NCBI GenBank assembly: GCA_027073875.1
Contig: JALTEO010000252.1
Location: 1-7,299, forward strand
DNA length: 7,299 bases
Direction: 5' to 3'
From: Bacteroidales bacterium
Lineage (GTDB): Bacteria > Bacteroidota > Bacteroidia > Bacteroidales > JALTDM01
Under the pieces are notes generated by a model, which worked only from the letters and a program-made list of their open reading frames with translations, was not told where the DNA came from and did no database searches. Of the stretch, positions 1 to 6,295 are shown one piece after another; position 1 is the stretch's first letter; every line of letters begins with the position of its first letter. Made by a program: the position numbers and the translations under genes.

Positions 1-689
1 GTTGCCGAACACATTGCAAAAAGGTAACCGCCTTTGCCTACAAACTGCTTAATTTGCTGGGCGACATACAATTTCAGTTTTGAGACTTTGGCAAAACCAT
101 ATTTTCGTGCTGTGGCTTCTTGTGTTCTGACCTCTTCCTGATACCACGGTGTATTATGGTAGGCATAGTAGAATTTGCCGTATTGTCCGGTAAAGTCTTC
201 GTGGTGAAGGTGTAGCCAGTCGTAGTTGGCGAGTTTGCCTTGCATAATCTCATCATCATAAATGATATCGTATGGAATCTCGGCATAAGTCAGAACGAGC
301 GTAACGGCATCGTCCCACGGCTGCTTGTTCTTAGGTGAATAGACGGCAATTTTTGGTGCCACCTCCAATTTCACGGCATCCATATTAACATCGGGCTGAC
401 TAATCATTGCCAGAATACTATTTACCTTGGCATCGGGCAAAATTTCATACGAAACACCGCGAACAGAACATTCATCAGCAACTTCTTTGTGCGATGGAAT
501 CAGAAAACTACCGCCACGATAATTCAGTAACCATTTTATTTCCAGCCCATTCTGTAGAACCCAATAAGCAATTCCGTATGCTTTCAAATGATTCTGTTGT
601 GCCTCGTCCATCGGAATAAGGATTTGCGATGCTCTTCCGTGCAATGCAATTAAGAAAACAGCAACCAAAAAAATAAATTTCCGTATCAT
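1..689 (-). CDS. Secreted protein of the Bacteroidetes 'asparagine synthetase B'-labelled family, 3'-partial
   Basis: The minus strand is open from an ATG at 687-689 to the left edge (229 complete codons, no stop). It begins MIRKFIFLVAVFLIALHGRA, a typical signal peptide with a charged start and hydrophobic core and a likely cut near A20/S21, so the protein is probably exported. The mature part has SQILIPMDEAQQNHLKAYG, the stretch WDDAVTLVLTYAEIPYD, then WLHLHHEDFTGQYGKFY, and ends in GYLFAMCSA at the edge. I recognise these blocks from a conserved Bacteroidetes family of roughly 400 residues that databases often label asparagine synthetase B. I see neither the N-terminal Cys glutaminase nor a synthetase domain, so that label looks wrong and the function is unknown. 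The ATG lies 3 bp after the dnaB stop, so the two are probably cotranscribed. The last third or more lies outside the window. Confidence 0.85.
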   Translation of the reverse strand, partial: MIRKFIFLVAVFLIALHGRASQILIPMDEAQQNHLKAYGIAYWVLQNGLEIKWLLNYRGGSFLIPSHKEVADECSVRGVSYEILPDAKVNSILAMISQPDVNMDAVKLEVAPKIAVYSPKNKQPWDDAVTLVLTYAEIPYDIIYDDEIMQGKLANYDWLHLHHEDFTGQYGKFYYAYHNTPWYQEEVRTQEATARKYGFAKVSKLKLYVAQQIKQFVGKGGYLFAMCSA

Positions 690-692
690 TTT

Positions 693-2201
693 TTAAAAAG
701 GATCTTTCGTTCCATCTAACGGATTATCGGGCTGTAAATTGTCAAAACTTGCTAAATTATCGTCCTGTTCACTATCGCGTGATGGCAAAGTTACGGAATC
801 CATATCACTTTCCAACGGGTCAAGCGGTGCATCAAAGTCAACAAAGGTAGCAATCCGTTCAATGAAACGCAGCGGCACCAATCCGGTAGCACCGTTACGA
901 TGTTTCTCAATGAGTATTTCCGCCAGTCCTTTTGTAGAATTTTGATTTTCGTCCTCGGTTATTCCCATTTTTTCGGGGCGGTGGATAAATAAGACAAGGT
1001 CGGCATCCTGCTCTATGGCTCCCGATTCCCGCAAGTCGGAAAGTTGAGGTCGTTTATGTCCCGAGCGAGTTTCTACCGAACGATTTAACTGCGACAAAGC
1101 AATAATTGGCACTTCCAATTCTTTTGCCAGTGCTTTCAAGGAACGGGAAATAGTACTTACTTCCTGTTCACGGCTAAACTTCGATCTTTCATCGCCACGC
1201 ATCAGTTGCAGGTAATCAATGATAATGAGCCGGATATTGTTTTGTGTCTTTAGCCGGCGGCATTTCGACCGTAACTCAAAAATATTTAGTGCCGGTGTGT
1301 CGTCAATAAAGATAGGAGCTTCAATAAGCGGCTGTAAAGTTTTTTCCAATTGTGTCCATTCGTGGCTTTCCAGTTTCCCCGTTCTTATTTTTTCGGCGGG
1401 GATGCGTGATTCACTCACTATCAGACGATTTACCAATTGCACATCCGACATTTCAAGAGAAAATAAGGCAACGGGAATTTTTTTGAAAGCAATTAATTTT
1501 GCCATAGACAGGACAAAGGCAGTTTTTCCCATTGACGGGCGGGCAGCGACAATAATTAAGTCGGAAGGTTGCCATCCTGATGTAATACGATCAATTTCGG
1601 TAAATCCCGAGGGAACTCCGATTAATTCTTTTTGTTTACCTGCTGCCTCAATTTTTTCCATAGAGGTTTTAATGATTCTGTCAATTCGCTGACTTTCCTT
1701 TTTTATATTTCCTTCGGCAACTTCAAAAAGTAATCTCTCCGATTTATCCAATAAATCAGCCACATCGGTATCTTCGTCATAGGAATAAGTCAGCATTTCC
1801 GTAGCTACTCTAATTAATTCCCGTTGAATAAATTTTTGAGCTACAATTTTGGCATGATATTCTAAATTGGCAGAAGAAGCAACCTTTGTTGAAAGCAGTG
1901 TTAAATAACCGGCACCTCCTACTTCCTCGTATTTTTTCATTTTTCGTAATTCGTTGGAGAGGGTCAACAAATCAACCGGTTCAAGTCGTTTGGATAATTC
2001 CTGAAGTGCTTGAAAGATAATTTGATGTTTTTCGCTGTAGAAACTTTCAGGTTTCAATATCTGACCGGCATCTAATATTGCATCTTTGCTTAAAAGGATG
2101 GCTCCTAATACTGCTTGTTCAATTTCAAGTGCTTGTGGAGGAACTTTATCGGGTATTTCGACAAGATTAACGGATTTTGATTGCTTATTTTTTTCTGTCA
2201 T
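693..2201 (-). CDS. dnaB: Replicative DNA helicase DnaB
   Basis: This encodes 502 residues, a full-length hexameric helicase that unwinds DNA at the replication fork and binds primase through its N-terminal domain. The N-terminal DnaB domain covers about residues 22-125 (PPQALEIEQAVLGAIL). The RecA-like motor domain covers about 194-455. Walker A is ARPSMGKTA at 220-228 with K226 and T227. Walker B is LIIIDYLQLM at 325-334 with D329. A SQLNR motif is at 370-374 and EKHRNGATG at 432-440 holds the likely arginine finger R435. The tail from about 457 is acidic and low-complexity, as is common in Bacteroidetes DnaB. No intein is present. The start is the ATG at 2199-2201; the upstream sequence is A/T-rich with no Shine-Dalgarno. 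The secreted-protein gene follows 3 bp downstream and the epimerase gene is divergent. Confidence 0.97.
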   Translation of the reverse strand: MTEKNKQSKSVNLVEIPDKVPPQALEIEQAVLGAILLSKDAILDAGQILKPESFYSEKHQIIFQALQELSKRLEPVDLLTLSNELRKMKKYEEVGGAGYLTLLSTKVASSANLEYHAKIVAQKFIQRELIRVATEMLTYSYDEDTDVADLLDKSERLLFEVAEGNIKKESQRIDRIIKTSMEKIEAAGKQKELIGVPSGFTEIDRITSGWQPSDLIIVAARPSMGKTAFVLSMAKLIAFKKIPVALFSLEMSDVQLVNRLIVSESRIPAEKIRTGKLESHEWTQLEKTLQPLIEAPIFIDDTPALNIFELRSKCRRLKTQNNIRLIIIDYLQLMRGDERSKFSREQEVSTISRSLKALAKELEVPIIALSQLNRSVETRSGHKRPQLSDLRESGAIEQDADLVLFIHRPEKMGITEDENQNSTKGLAEILIEKHRNGATGLVPLRFIERIATFVDFDAPLDPLESDMDSVTLPSRDSEQDDNLASFDNLQPDNPLDGTKDPF

Positions 2202-2230
2202 ATTTATTTTGTAATAAGTAAAAAGGACAA

Positions 2231-2238
2231 CAAAATTA
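2231..2238 (-). promoter_or_regulatory. Candidate Bacteroidetes -7 element for dnaB
   Basis: On the minus strand this reads TAATTTTG, an exact match to the Bacteroidetes -7 consensus TAnnTTTG, about 30 bp upstream of the dnaB ATG. I find no clear TTTG -33 element at the expected distance, and in A/T-rich DNA the match may be chance. Confidence 0.4.
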
Positions 2239-2303
2239 AAGTAATTTTTTACAGAGATAATAATAAATCTTTCGAAATTTTGAACAACCGGAATGTTTGT
2301 AAA

Positions 2304-2313
2304 TTGTTAACAA
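2304..2313. promoter_or_regulatory. Perfect 10-bp palindrome in the dnaB/epimerase divergent gap
   Basis: TTGTTAACAA is a perfect palindrome between the two divergent genes, about 100 bp from the dnaB start and 70 bp from the epimerase start. It could be a regulator site, but such short A/T-rich palindromes are common. The rest of the gap 2202-2380 shows no gene. Confidence 0.2.
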
Positions 2314-2356
2314 AAAATAAGGATGGGATAAATGGCGAGAATCGGGTTAATTTTTC

Positions 2357-2364
2357 TATTTTTG
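2357..2364 (+). promoter_or_regulatory. Candidate Bacteroidetes -7 element for the epimerase-upxY pair
   Basis: TATTTTTG matches TAnnTTTG and ends 16 bp before the GTG start of the epimerase, which would give a very short leader. No TTTG -33 element is evident. This is the only exact match I noticed directly upstream of the gene. Confidence 0.35.
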
Positions 2365-2380
2365 AGAAAATTTTTTATTC

Positions 2381-3346
2381 GTGAGAATTTTAGTTACCGG
2401 CGGTGCCGGATTTATTGGTTCCAATCTGTGTGAATTTTGGCTGAAAGAAGGTCATAGCATAGTTTGCTTGGATAATTTTTCTACAGGCAAACGCGAGAAT
2501 ATCGAACCTTTTCTGATGAATCCCAATTTTTTGCTAATCGAGGGGGATATTCGTGATATTGATACTTGCAGAAAAGCTGTAACGGCGGTTGATGCTGTTG
2601 TTCATGAGGCGGCACTTGGTTCTGTTCCTCGTTCTATTAAAGACCCGAAAACAACGAATGATGTAAATATCGGTGGATTTGTCAATATGATTGCTGCCGC
2701 CAAAGATGCCGGAATAAAACGGTTTGTATATGCTGCCAGTTCTTCTACTTACGGCGACAGTAAGGAGTTGCCCAAACAGGAAGACAAAATAGGTAACCCG
2801 TTATCGCCGTATGCTATTACAAAATTTGTAGATGAATTATATGCCGGAATTTTTTCAAAACTGTATGGTATTGAGACCATCGGACTCCGGTATTTTAATG
2901 TGTTTGGTCGCCGGCAAGACCCCGAAGGTGCTTATGCTGCCGTAATACCGAAATTTTTTATGCAGCTTATCAATCATCAACAACCTGTCATTAATGGCGA
3001 TGGCAGTTATTCGCGTGATTTTACCTATATTGACAATGTGGTTCAGGCAAATAACCTTGCTTTATTTTCTGAAAAGAAAGAAGCTGTCAATCAGGTTTAT
3101 AATGTGGCTTACGGACAACGGACTACGCTTGTAGAACTTTTTGACTTTATCAGGGAGAATCTAATTCAATTCGATAAGTCTGTGAGAACAATTGAACCGG
3201 TTTTTGGTCCGTTTCGTGAGGGCGATATTCCACACTCATTGGCGAACATTGAGAAAGCAAGAAGATTGTTGAATTATAATCCTCAATTTGATGTCAAAAC
3301 AGGATTACAAAATGCGGCACAGTGGTATTGGGAAAATCTGAAATAA
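2381..3346 (+). CDS. WbpP-like UDP-N-acetylhexosamine / uronate C4-epimerase (extended SDR)
   Basis: This 321-residue Rossmann-fold enzyme most resembles WbpP/TviC-type C4-epimerases, which interconvert UDP-GlcNAc and UDP-GalNAc or their uronic acids for O-antigen or capsule synthesis in the cytoplasm. The NAD-binding loop is TGGAGFIGS at 6-14, and D31 probably holds the NAD ribose. EAALGSVPRSIKDP at 76-89, the catalytic serine stretch AASSSTYG at 118-125, the Y144-x3-K148 pair in SPYAITK, and RYFNVFGRRQDPEGAYAAVIP at 170-190 are the WbpP-type blocks. RDFTYIDN lies at 212-219. The start is GTG at 2381: the translation then opens MRILVTGGAGFIG, as expected for the family, and no ATG fits. No residue looks missing, so it is probably active. 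The exact UDP-sugar cannot be told from sequence; plain UDP-glucuronate epimerase is less likely. The upxY gene follows 5 bp later. Confidence 0.9.
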   Translation: MRILVTGGAGFIGSNLCEFWLKEGHSIVCLDNFSTGKRENIEPFLMNPNFLLIEGDIRDIDTCRKAVTAVDAVVHEAALGSVPRSIKDPKTTNDVNIGGFVNMIAAAKDAGIKRFVYAASSSTYGDSKELPKQEDKIGNPLSPYAITKFVDELYAGIFSKLYGIETIGLRYFNVFGRRQDPEGAYAAVIPKFFMQLINHQQPVINGDGSYSRDFTYIDNVVQANNLALFSEKKEAVNQVYNVAYGQRTTLVELFDFIRENLIQFDKSVRTIEPVFGPFREGDIPHSLANIEKARRLLNYNPQFDVKTGLQNAAQWYWENLK

Positions 3347-3351
3347 CCGGT

Positions 3352-3846
3352 ATGCATTGGTATGTTGTTTATACCAAATCGCGAGCAGAGAAAAAAACGA
3401 GAGATCTTTTGCAAGATGCCGGCTATGAGGTTTATCTGCCTCTGACAAAGACAATGCGGCAATGGAGCGATAGGAAAAAGAAAGTAGAGATTCCTTTGTT
3501 CCCGGGCTATTTATTTGTCAAAATTACTCCTAATGATTTTTGGAAAATACTGGCAACCGATGGCGTTGTAAATTTTGTTCGTTTTGGGACAAATAATGCC
3601 AAAGTACGAGAACAAGACATTTTGAATATCAGAATATTATTGCAAGAATCAGAAAATATTATTGTGGACAAGACCATTTTTAAGCAAGGCGAAGAGATAC
3701 AAATAACCGATGGTAAATTTAAGGGATACAAGGGCTTAGTAGAATTCATAAAAGGTAAAAACAATTTAGTTGTCAGCTTATTAGAAATAGGTATGTCAGT
3801 TAAGCTTGAAATTCCCAGTTATTTCGTTAAGTCAATATCTAAATAG
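3352..3846 (+). CDS. upxY: UpxY/RfaH-like specialised NusG transcription antiterminator
   Basis: This encodes 164 residues. The NGN domain (about 1-100) opens MHWYVVYTKSRAEKK and contains FPGYLFVKI at 50-58 and GVVNFVRFG at 71-79. A KOW domain (about 110-160) has FKQGEEIQITDGKFKGYKG at 110-128. This is the layout of the NusG paralogs that, in Bacteroides, allow RNA polymerase to read through the leader of a capsule locus. I chose the ATG at 3352 because the family starts at this WYVxYTK block. A GTG at 3322 would add 10 residues inside the epimerase gene. Its position 5 bp after a sugar epimerase fits a polysaccharide locus. The genes it would once have controlled are broken remnants downstream (neuA-like, fcl-like). 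Housekeeping NusG is unlikely because of this context. Confidence 0.9.
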   Translation: MHWYVVYTKSRAEKKTRDLLQDAGYEVYLPLTKTMRQWSDRKKKVEIPLFPGYLFVKITPNDFWKILATDGVVNFVRFGTNNAKVREQDILNIRILLQESENIIVDKTIFKQGEEIQITDGKFKGYKGLVEFIKGKNNLVVSLLEIGMSVKLEIPSYFVKSISK

Positions 3847-3848
3847 CG

Positions 3849-3856
3849 TATATTTG
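3849..3856 (+). promoter_or_regulatory. Candidate Bacteroidetes -7 element just after upxY
   Basis: TATATTTG matches TAnnTTTG exactly and is followed by C. It lies 3 bp after the upxY stop and about 140 bp before the next start, so a transcript from here would carry a long leader. TTTC at 3822-3825 is a poor -33 candidate. It could drive the downstream genes independently of the epimerase-upxY unit. Confidence 0.4.
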
Positions 3857-3877
3857 CATTAATTTTCTATGGTGCTG

Positions 3878-3897
3878 CAGTTTCATAAATGGGACTG
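3878..3897 (+). promoter_or_regulatory. Potential leader hairpin upstream of the ops-like element
   Basis: CAGTTTC (3878-3884) can pair with GGGACTG (3891-3897) around the loop ATAAAT: seven pairs, two of them G-U. It sits about 15-35 nt into the transcript expected from the promoter at 3849. No U-run follows, so it is not an intrinsic terminator. It could be a pause or structural element, but the evidence is only base pairing. Confidence 0.3.
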
Positions 3898-3902
3898 AGG
3901 GT

Positions 3903-3913
3903 GGCGGAGCTGT
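3903..3913 (+). promoter_or_regulatory. Sequence resembling the RfaH ops element
   Basis: GGCGGAGCTGT resembles the enterobacterial ops element GGCGGTAGCGTG, recognised by RfaH, with one T missing after GGCGG and a change near the end. It lies about 50 nt downstream of the expected start of the leader transcript, in a G-rich patch that stands out in A/T-rich DNA, and directly behind a gene for an RfaH-like factor. I infer a possible recruitment site for UpxY. Bacteroidetes UpxY proteins are not known to me to use ops, so this is tentative. Confidence 0.25.
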
Positions 3914-3958
3914 ATAATACGATGAATATAGAAATTTGCAGAGAGGGAAAATAAGTTT

Positions 3959-3984
3959 AAATTTTCGAAGTCGAAATTTTCGAC
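3959..3984. promoter_or_regulatory. Overlapping direct and inverted repeats before the AlbA_2 gene (candidate operator)
   Basis: AAATTTTCGA occurs twice, at 3959-3968 and 3974-3983, one start 15 bp after the other. GTCGAAA-T-TTTCGAC at 3970-3984 is a perfect inverted repeat with 7-bp arms. TTCGA-AG-TCGAA at 3964-3975 is a second, overlapping inverted repeat. The block ends 9 bp before the ATG at 3994. This is a plausible operator for the adjacent regulator, which has DNA-binding type domains; a small RNA hairpin over the start is the alternative. Confidence 0.45.
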
Positions 3985-3993
3985 CACAAAAAA

Positions 3994-5258
3994 ATGACAG
4001 AAAAAGAACTAAAAAATATTATCAATAATGGCGAAAGCGAAACTGTTGAATTTAAACAGTCGTTTAATAAGTCTGTTATTGAAACAATTGTTGCTTTTTC
4101 TAATAGTAAAGGAGGCAAAATATTAATAGGTTTAAAAGATGATGGAACTATTATAGGGGTTTCTATTACCGAAGAAACAATGCAAAAATGGCTTAACGAA
4201 ATAAAACAAAATACTATACCTCAAATAATACCAGATATAGAAATATTAGAAACCTAAATTCAAATCATTTAATGAGTTTAGATGACATATCTAATATGCA
4301 CTTACAAACAATTAATAGCAGTTGGGATTACTACCCGGATGCTATCCACAGCATAAATGATATTGATATTGAAAAAGTAAATAATTTTATAAAAAGATAC
4401 GAAGAAAAACACAACACAAAGGTTGATTACCAACCATTGGAATTTCTAAATTTAAAAAATATATTACGAGATAATAAGCTGACTTTTGGAGCATATTTGC
4501 TTTTTGTTAAAAATGGCAGTTTTGTTAGCGATATTCAAATAGGTAGATTTAAAACTGATATTACAATTATTGATACAATATCGATAAATGATGACCTTTT
4601 TACTCAACTAGATAAGATAATGGCTTTTATAAAAAAGCACTTAATGGTAGAGCTTATAATAACAGGCAACCCACAACATACCGAACGATACGATTATCCA
4701 CTAGATGCAATTAGAGAGATTGTAATTAATATGCTGGTACATAGAGATTACAGAAGCAGTAATGGCAGCATAATTAAGATTTACGATAACAGAATAGAGT
4801 TTTATAACCCCGGTGGTTTATATGGTGATTTAACATTAGATAATTTATTAAAATTCAAATATTCGTCTCAAACAAGAAATAAACTTATTGCCGATGCTTT
4901 TAAAGAAATAGGTATAATAGAAAAATACGGTTCAGGAATAAAACGCATTTTTACTATATGTAAAAATTATGGTGTAATACCTCCAATAATTAATGCTAAT
5001 AAAAATAGTTTTGAGTTTGTTTTGTTTAAAGAACAATTAAGTGACGGATTAAGTGACGGATTAAATGACGGATTAAATGATAGGCAAAAATTAACTTTAG
5101 AAGAAATTAGAAAAAATCCGGGAATTAAGGTTAAGGAATTATCTGATAAATTGGGAATCCCTATTGATACTTTAGATAGGTATATCAGAATATTTGTAAA
5201 AAGAAATTTAATAGAACGCAGAGGAAGTAAAAAAACAGGAGGATATTATGCCCTTTAA
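3994..5258 (+). pseudogene. AlbA_2/Schlafen-type putative transcriptional regulator, broken by internal deletion and frameshift
   Basis: Two frames together make one protein. Frame one (3994-4257, 87 residues) is the start of an AlbA_2 domain: ESETVEFKQSF at 14-24, FSNSKGGKILIGLKDDG at 35-51, then a stop after EILET. The second frame reads NSNHLMSLDDISNMH from 4257, with an ATG at 4272, and continues to 5258. It has the GHKL-like HATPase_c_4 region (AIREIVINMLVHRDY, then EKYGSGIKRI), an SDGL repeat and a C-terminal winged helix (about 274-328). Intact relatives as I recall them have about 29 residues between EILET and NSNHLMS, including the YFKRV block. These are absent and the frames do not match, so a small deletion inactivated the gene. 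Such proteins are thought to be regulators or ATPases of accessory DNA; their targets are unknown. Confidence 0.85.
5037..5084 (+). repeat. 12-bp tandem repeat encoding SDGL/NDGL
   Basis: Four units of TTA-AGT/AAT-GAC-GGA, the last degenerate (AAT-GAT-AGG), encode LSDGLSDGLNDGLND. The repeat lies between the ATPase-like domain and the winged helix of the AlbA_2 regulator. It is in frame, so copy-number change would alter only the linker length. Similar SDGL runs are known in related regulators. Confidence 0.85.
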
Positions 5259-5274
5259 TATTTGCAGAAATTAC

Positions 5275-5370
5275 AGAGTAATGCCAAAATATTACCGCCT
5301 TAATGGTGCAATTTATATCGCAGAAACTAATTACTTTTACCAAACTAATGGTTTTATTGACAACAACACT
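5275..5370 (+). pseudogene. CMP-sialic-acid-type cytidylyltransferase (NeuA-like) fragment, left piece
   Basis: The frame reads MPKYYRLNGAIYIAETNYFY then QTNGFIDNNT. This matches the region before the C-terminus of acylneuraminate cytidylyltransferases (NeuA/PseF type), which activate nonulosonic acids with CTP; YRLNGAIYIA is typical. The N-terminal part with the CTP-binding residues is missing. The fragment begins within about 20 bp of the AlbA_2 gene's stop, so that gene or a deletion next to it removed the front. At 5370 the homology stops and resumes at 5655 in another frame. The open frame continues to 5598, but that extension is out-of-frame DUF4143 sequence, so the whole ORF 5248-5598 is not a real gene. 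Confidence 0.8.
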
Positions 5371-5399
5371 CAGGTTGTTACGATGGAAAATATTAAATA

Positions 5400-5633
5400 T
5401 TCCGGATTATATATTGCGAATACAATAAAATATATAGTAATAAATATTTTTGGAGAACACATGCAGGACAAGAAATTGATTATATTGAAGAACGAAACGG
5501 ACAATTATTTGCCTATGAATTTAAATGGGATAAAAAGAAAAAAGCAAAAGTACCAACTGCTTTTAGCAAAGCTTATGACAATTATAAATTTGAAATAATA
5601 ACCCCAGACAACTACGAGGACTTTATAAGTTGA
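5400..5633 (+). pseudogene. C-terminal fragment of a DUF4143 (AAA_14-type) ATPase
   Basis: In the frame ending with TGA at 5631-5633 I read EYNKIYSNKYFWRTHAGQ, then EIDYIEERNGQLFAYEFKW, KVPTAFSKAYDNYKFEI and ITPDNYEDFIS. This is the C-terminal DUF4143 domain of the P-loop ATPases common in Bacteroidetes; YFWRT, QEIDYIEE and YEFKW are its hallmarks. The frame is open only from 5397, and the AAA domain and about 300 residues are missing. No ATG begins it. It sits inside the NeuA-like sequence and would disrupt that gene. Confidence 0.85.
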
Positions 5634-5654
5634 AAAAAATAATTTTTACCAAAA

Positions 5655-5753
5655 ACAAAAGCATTAATTATAAACCAACAAACATCTGTTGATATTGATA
5701 CGGAGTTGGATTTTTTGATTTGTAAAATAATTCTTAAACAACATAATATATAA
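5655..5753 (+). pseudogene. NeuA-like fragment, right piece (C-terminus)
   Basis: The frame reads TKALIINQQTSVDIDTELDF, then LICKIILKQHNI and stop. The SVDIDTELDF block is the conserved C-terminal motif of acylneuraminate cytidylyltransferases. It continues the left piece (GFIDNNT joins TKALII), with 284 bp lying between 5370 and 5655 and a different frame. An in-frame stop at 5640-5642 and the absence of an ATG show it is not translated alone. The TAA at 5751-5753 overlaps the ATG of the following fragment as TAATG. Confidence 0.8.
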
Positions 5754-6241
5754 TGAAAACAGCATTAAGACAAGACTTAAATAAAAACCCTATTGAAGGC
5801 GTTTCCGATAAAAATACGGAAACAGAAATTTTAGATATTTTAAAAAAATATGGTATAAATTCTAACAACAACGAAATTAGTGTAGAACTTTGGGGCAGTG
5901 GCAAACCGCTTAGAGAATTTTTATATGTTGATGACTTGGCAGACGCTTGTGTGTTTTTAATAGAAAATATCGATTTTAAAGATGTGATAGATAACAACAC
6001 ACAAGAAATAAGAAATACCCACATTAATATTGGTACGGGAAAAGATTTACCAATTAAAGATTTAGCCGAATTAGTTAAAAATACAGTAGGGTTCACCGGT
6101 AATATTGTTTGGAACACAAATAAACCGGACGGGACTTTTAAAAAACAACTTGATGTTTCTAAGCTTAATAAACTGGGTTGGAAAGAAAAAGTTAATTTGG
6201 AACAAGGCATTAAATTGGTTTATGATAATTATATTAATTAA
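5753..6241 (+). pseudogene. C-terminal half of a long-form GDP-L-fucose synthase (Fcl/WcaG)
   Basis: This 162-codon frame matches the second half of GDP-L-fucose synthase, which makes GDP-L-fucose for surface polysaccharides. It has the insert typical of the long variant (DLNKNPIEGVSDKNTETEIL, about 8-27), then VELWGSGKPLREFLYVDDLA at 44-63, NTHINIGTG at 88-96, KPDGT at 124-128 and LGWKEKV at 141-147. The N-terminal half, with the NADP-binding loop and the catalytic Ser-Tyr-Lys residues, is absent, so it cannot be an active enzyme. The ATG at 5753 is probably an internal methionine. The remaining reading frame is undamaged, which suggests recent truncation. Confidence 0.85.
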
Positions 6242-6295
6242 TGTTAGATATATGACTAATTAACAGATTGTAAATCAATATATAATGCCGGAATT

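Noticed and set aside
74..619. Two 70-codon frames (74-286 minus, 407-619 plus)
   Set aside because: Both overlap the signal-peptide gene, which is open through the whole of 1-689 on the minus strand with recognisable family blocks.
1219..1692. 157-codon plus-strand open frame
   Set aside because: It lies wholly antisense within dnaB, whose motifs are intact; the same applies to 739-945 (+).
2181..2384. 67-codon plus-strand frame across the divergent gap
   Set aside because: It starts within dnaB, is of low complexity, matches nothing I know, and covers the candidate promoters.
3322..3351. GTG at 3322 as the upxY start
   Set aside because: It would lie inside the epimerase end and add 10 residues before the conserved WYVxYTK start of the family.
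3507..3764. 85-codon minus-strand frame
   Set aside because: Antisense shadow of the intact upxY KOW/NGN coding region.
3878..3897. Intrinsic terminator after upxY
   Set aside because: The hairpin is weak and has no following T-run.
3913..3918. TATAAT as a sigma-70 -10 box
   Set aside because: Bacteroidetes primary sigma uses TAnnTTTG, and no -35 box lies at the right distance.
4257..4272. Programmed frameshift in the AlbA_2 gene
   Set aside because: A whole conserved block is missing, not just a frame change, and no slippery heptamer is seen at the junction.
5248..5598. Open frame of 116 codons as a gene
   Set aside because: It is a chance join of a NeuA-like fragment (to 5370) and DUF4143 sequence read out of frame.
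5734..6210. 158-codon minus-strand open frame
   Set aside because: It is antisense to the well-matched Fcl fragment and resembles no family; hydrophobic look comes from A/T-rich antisense.
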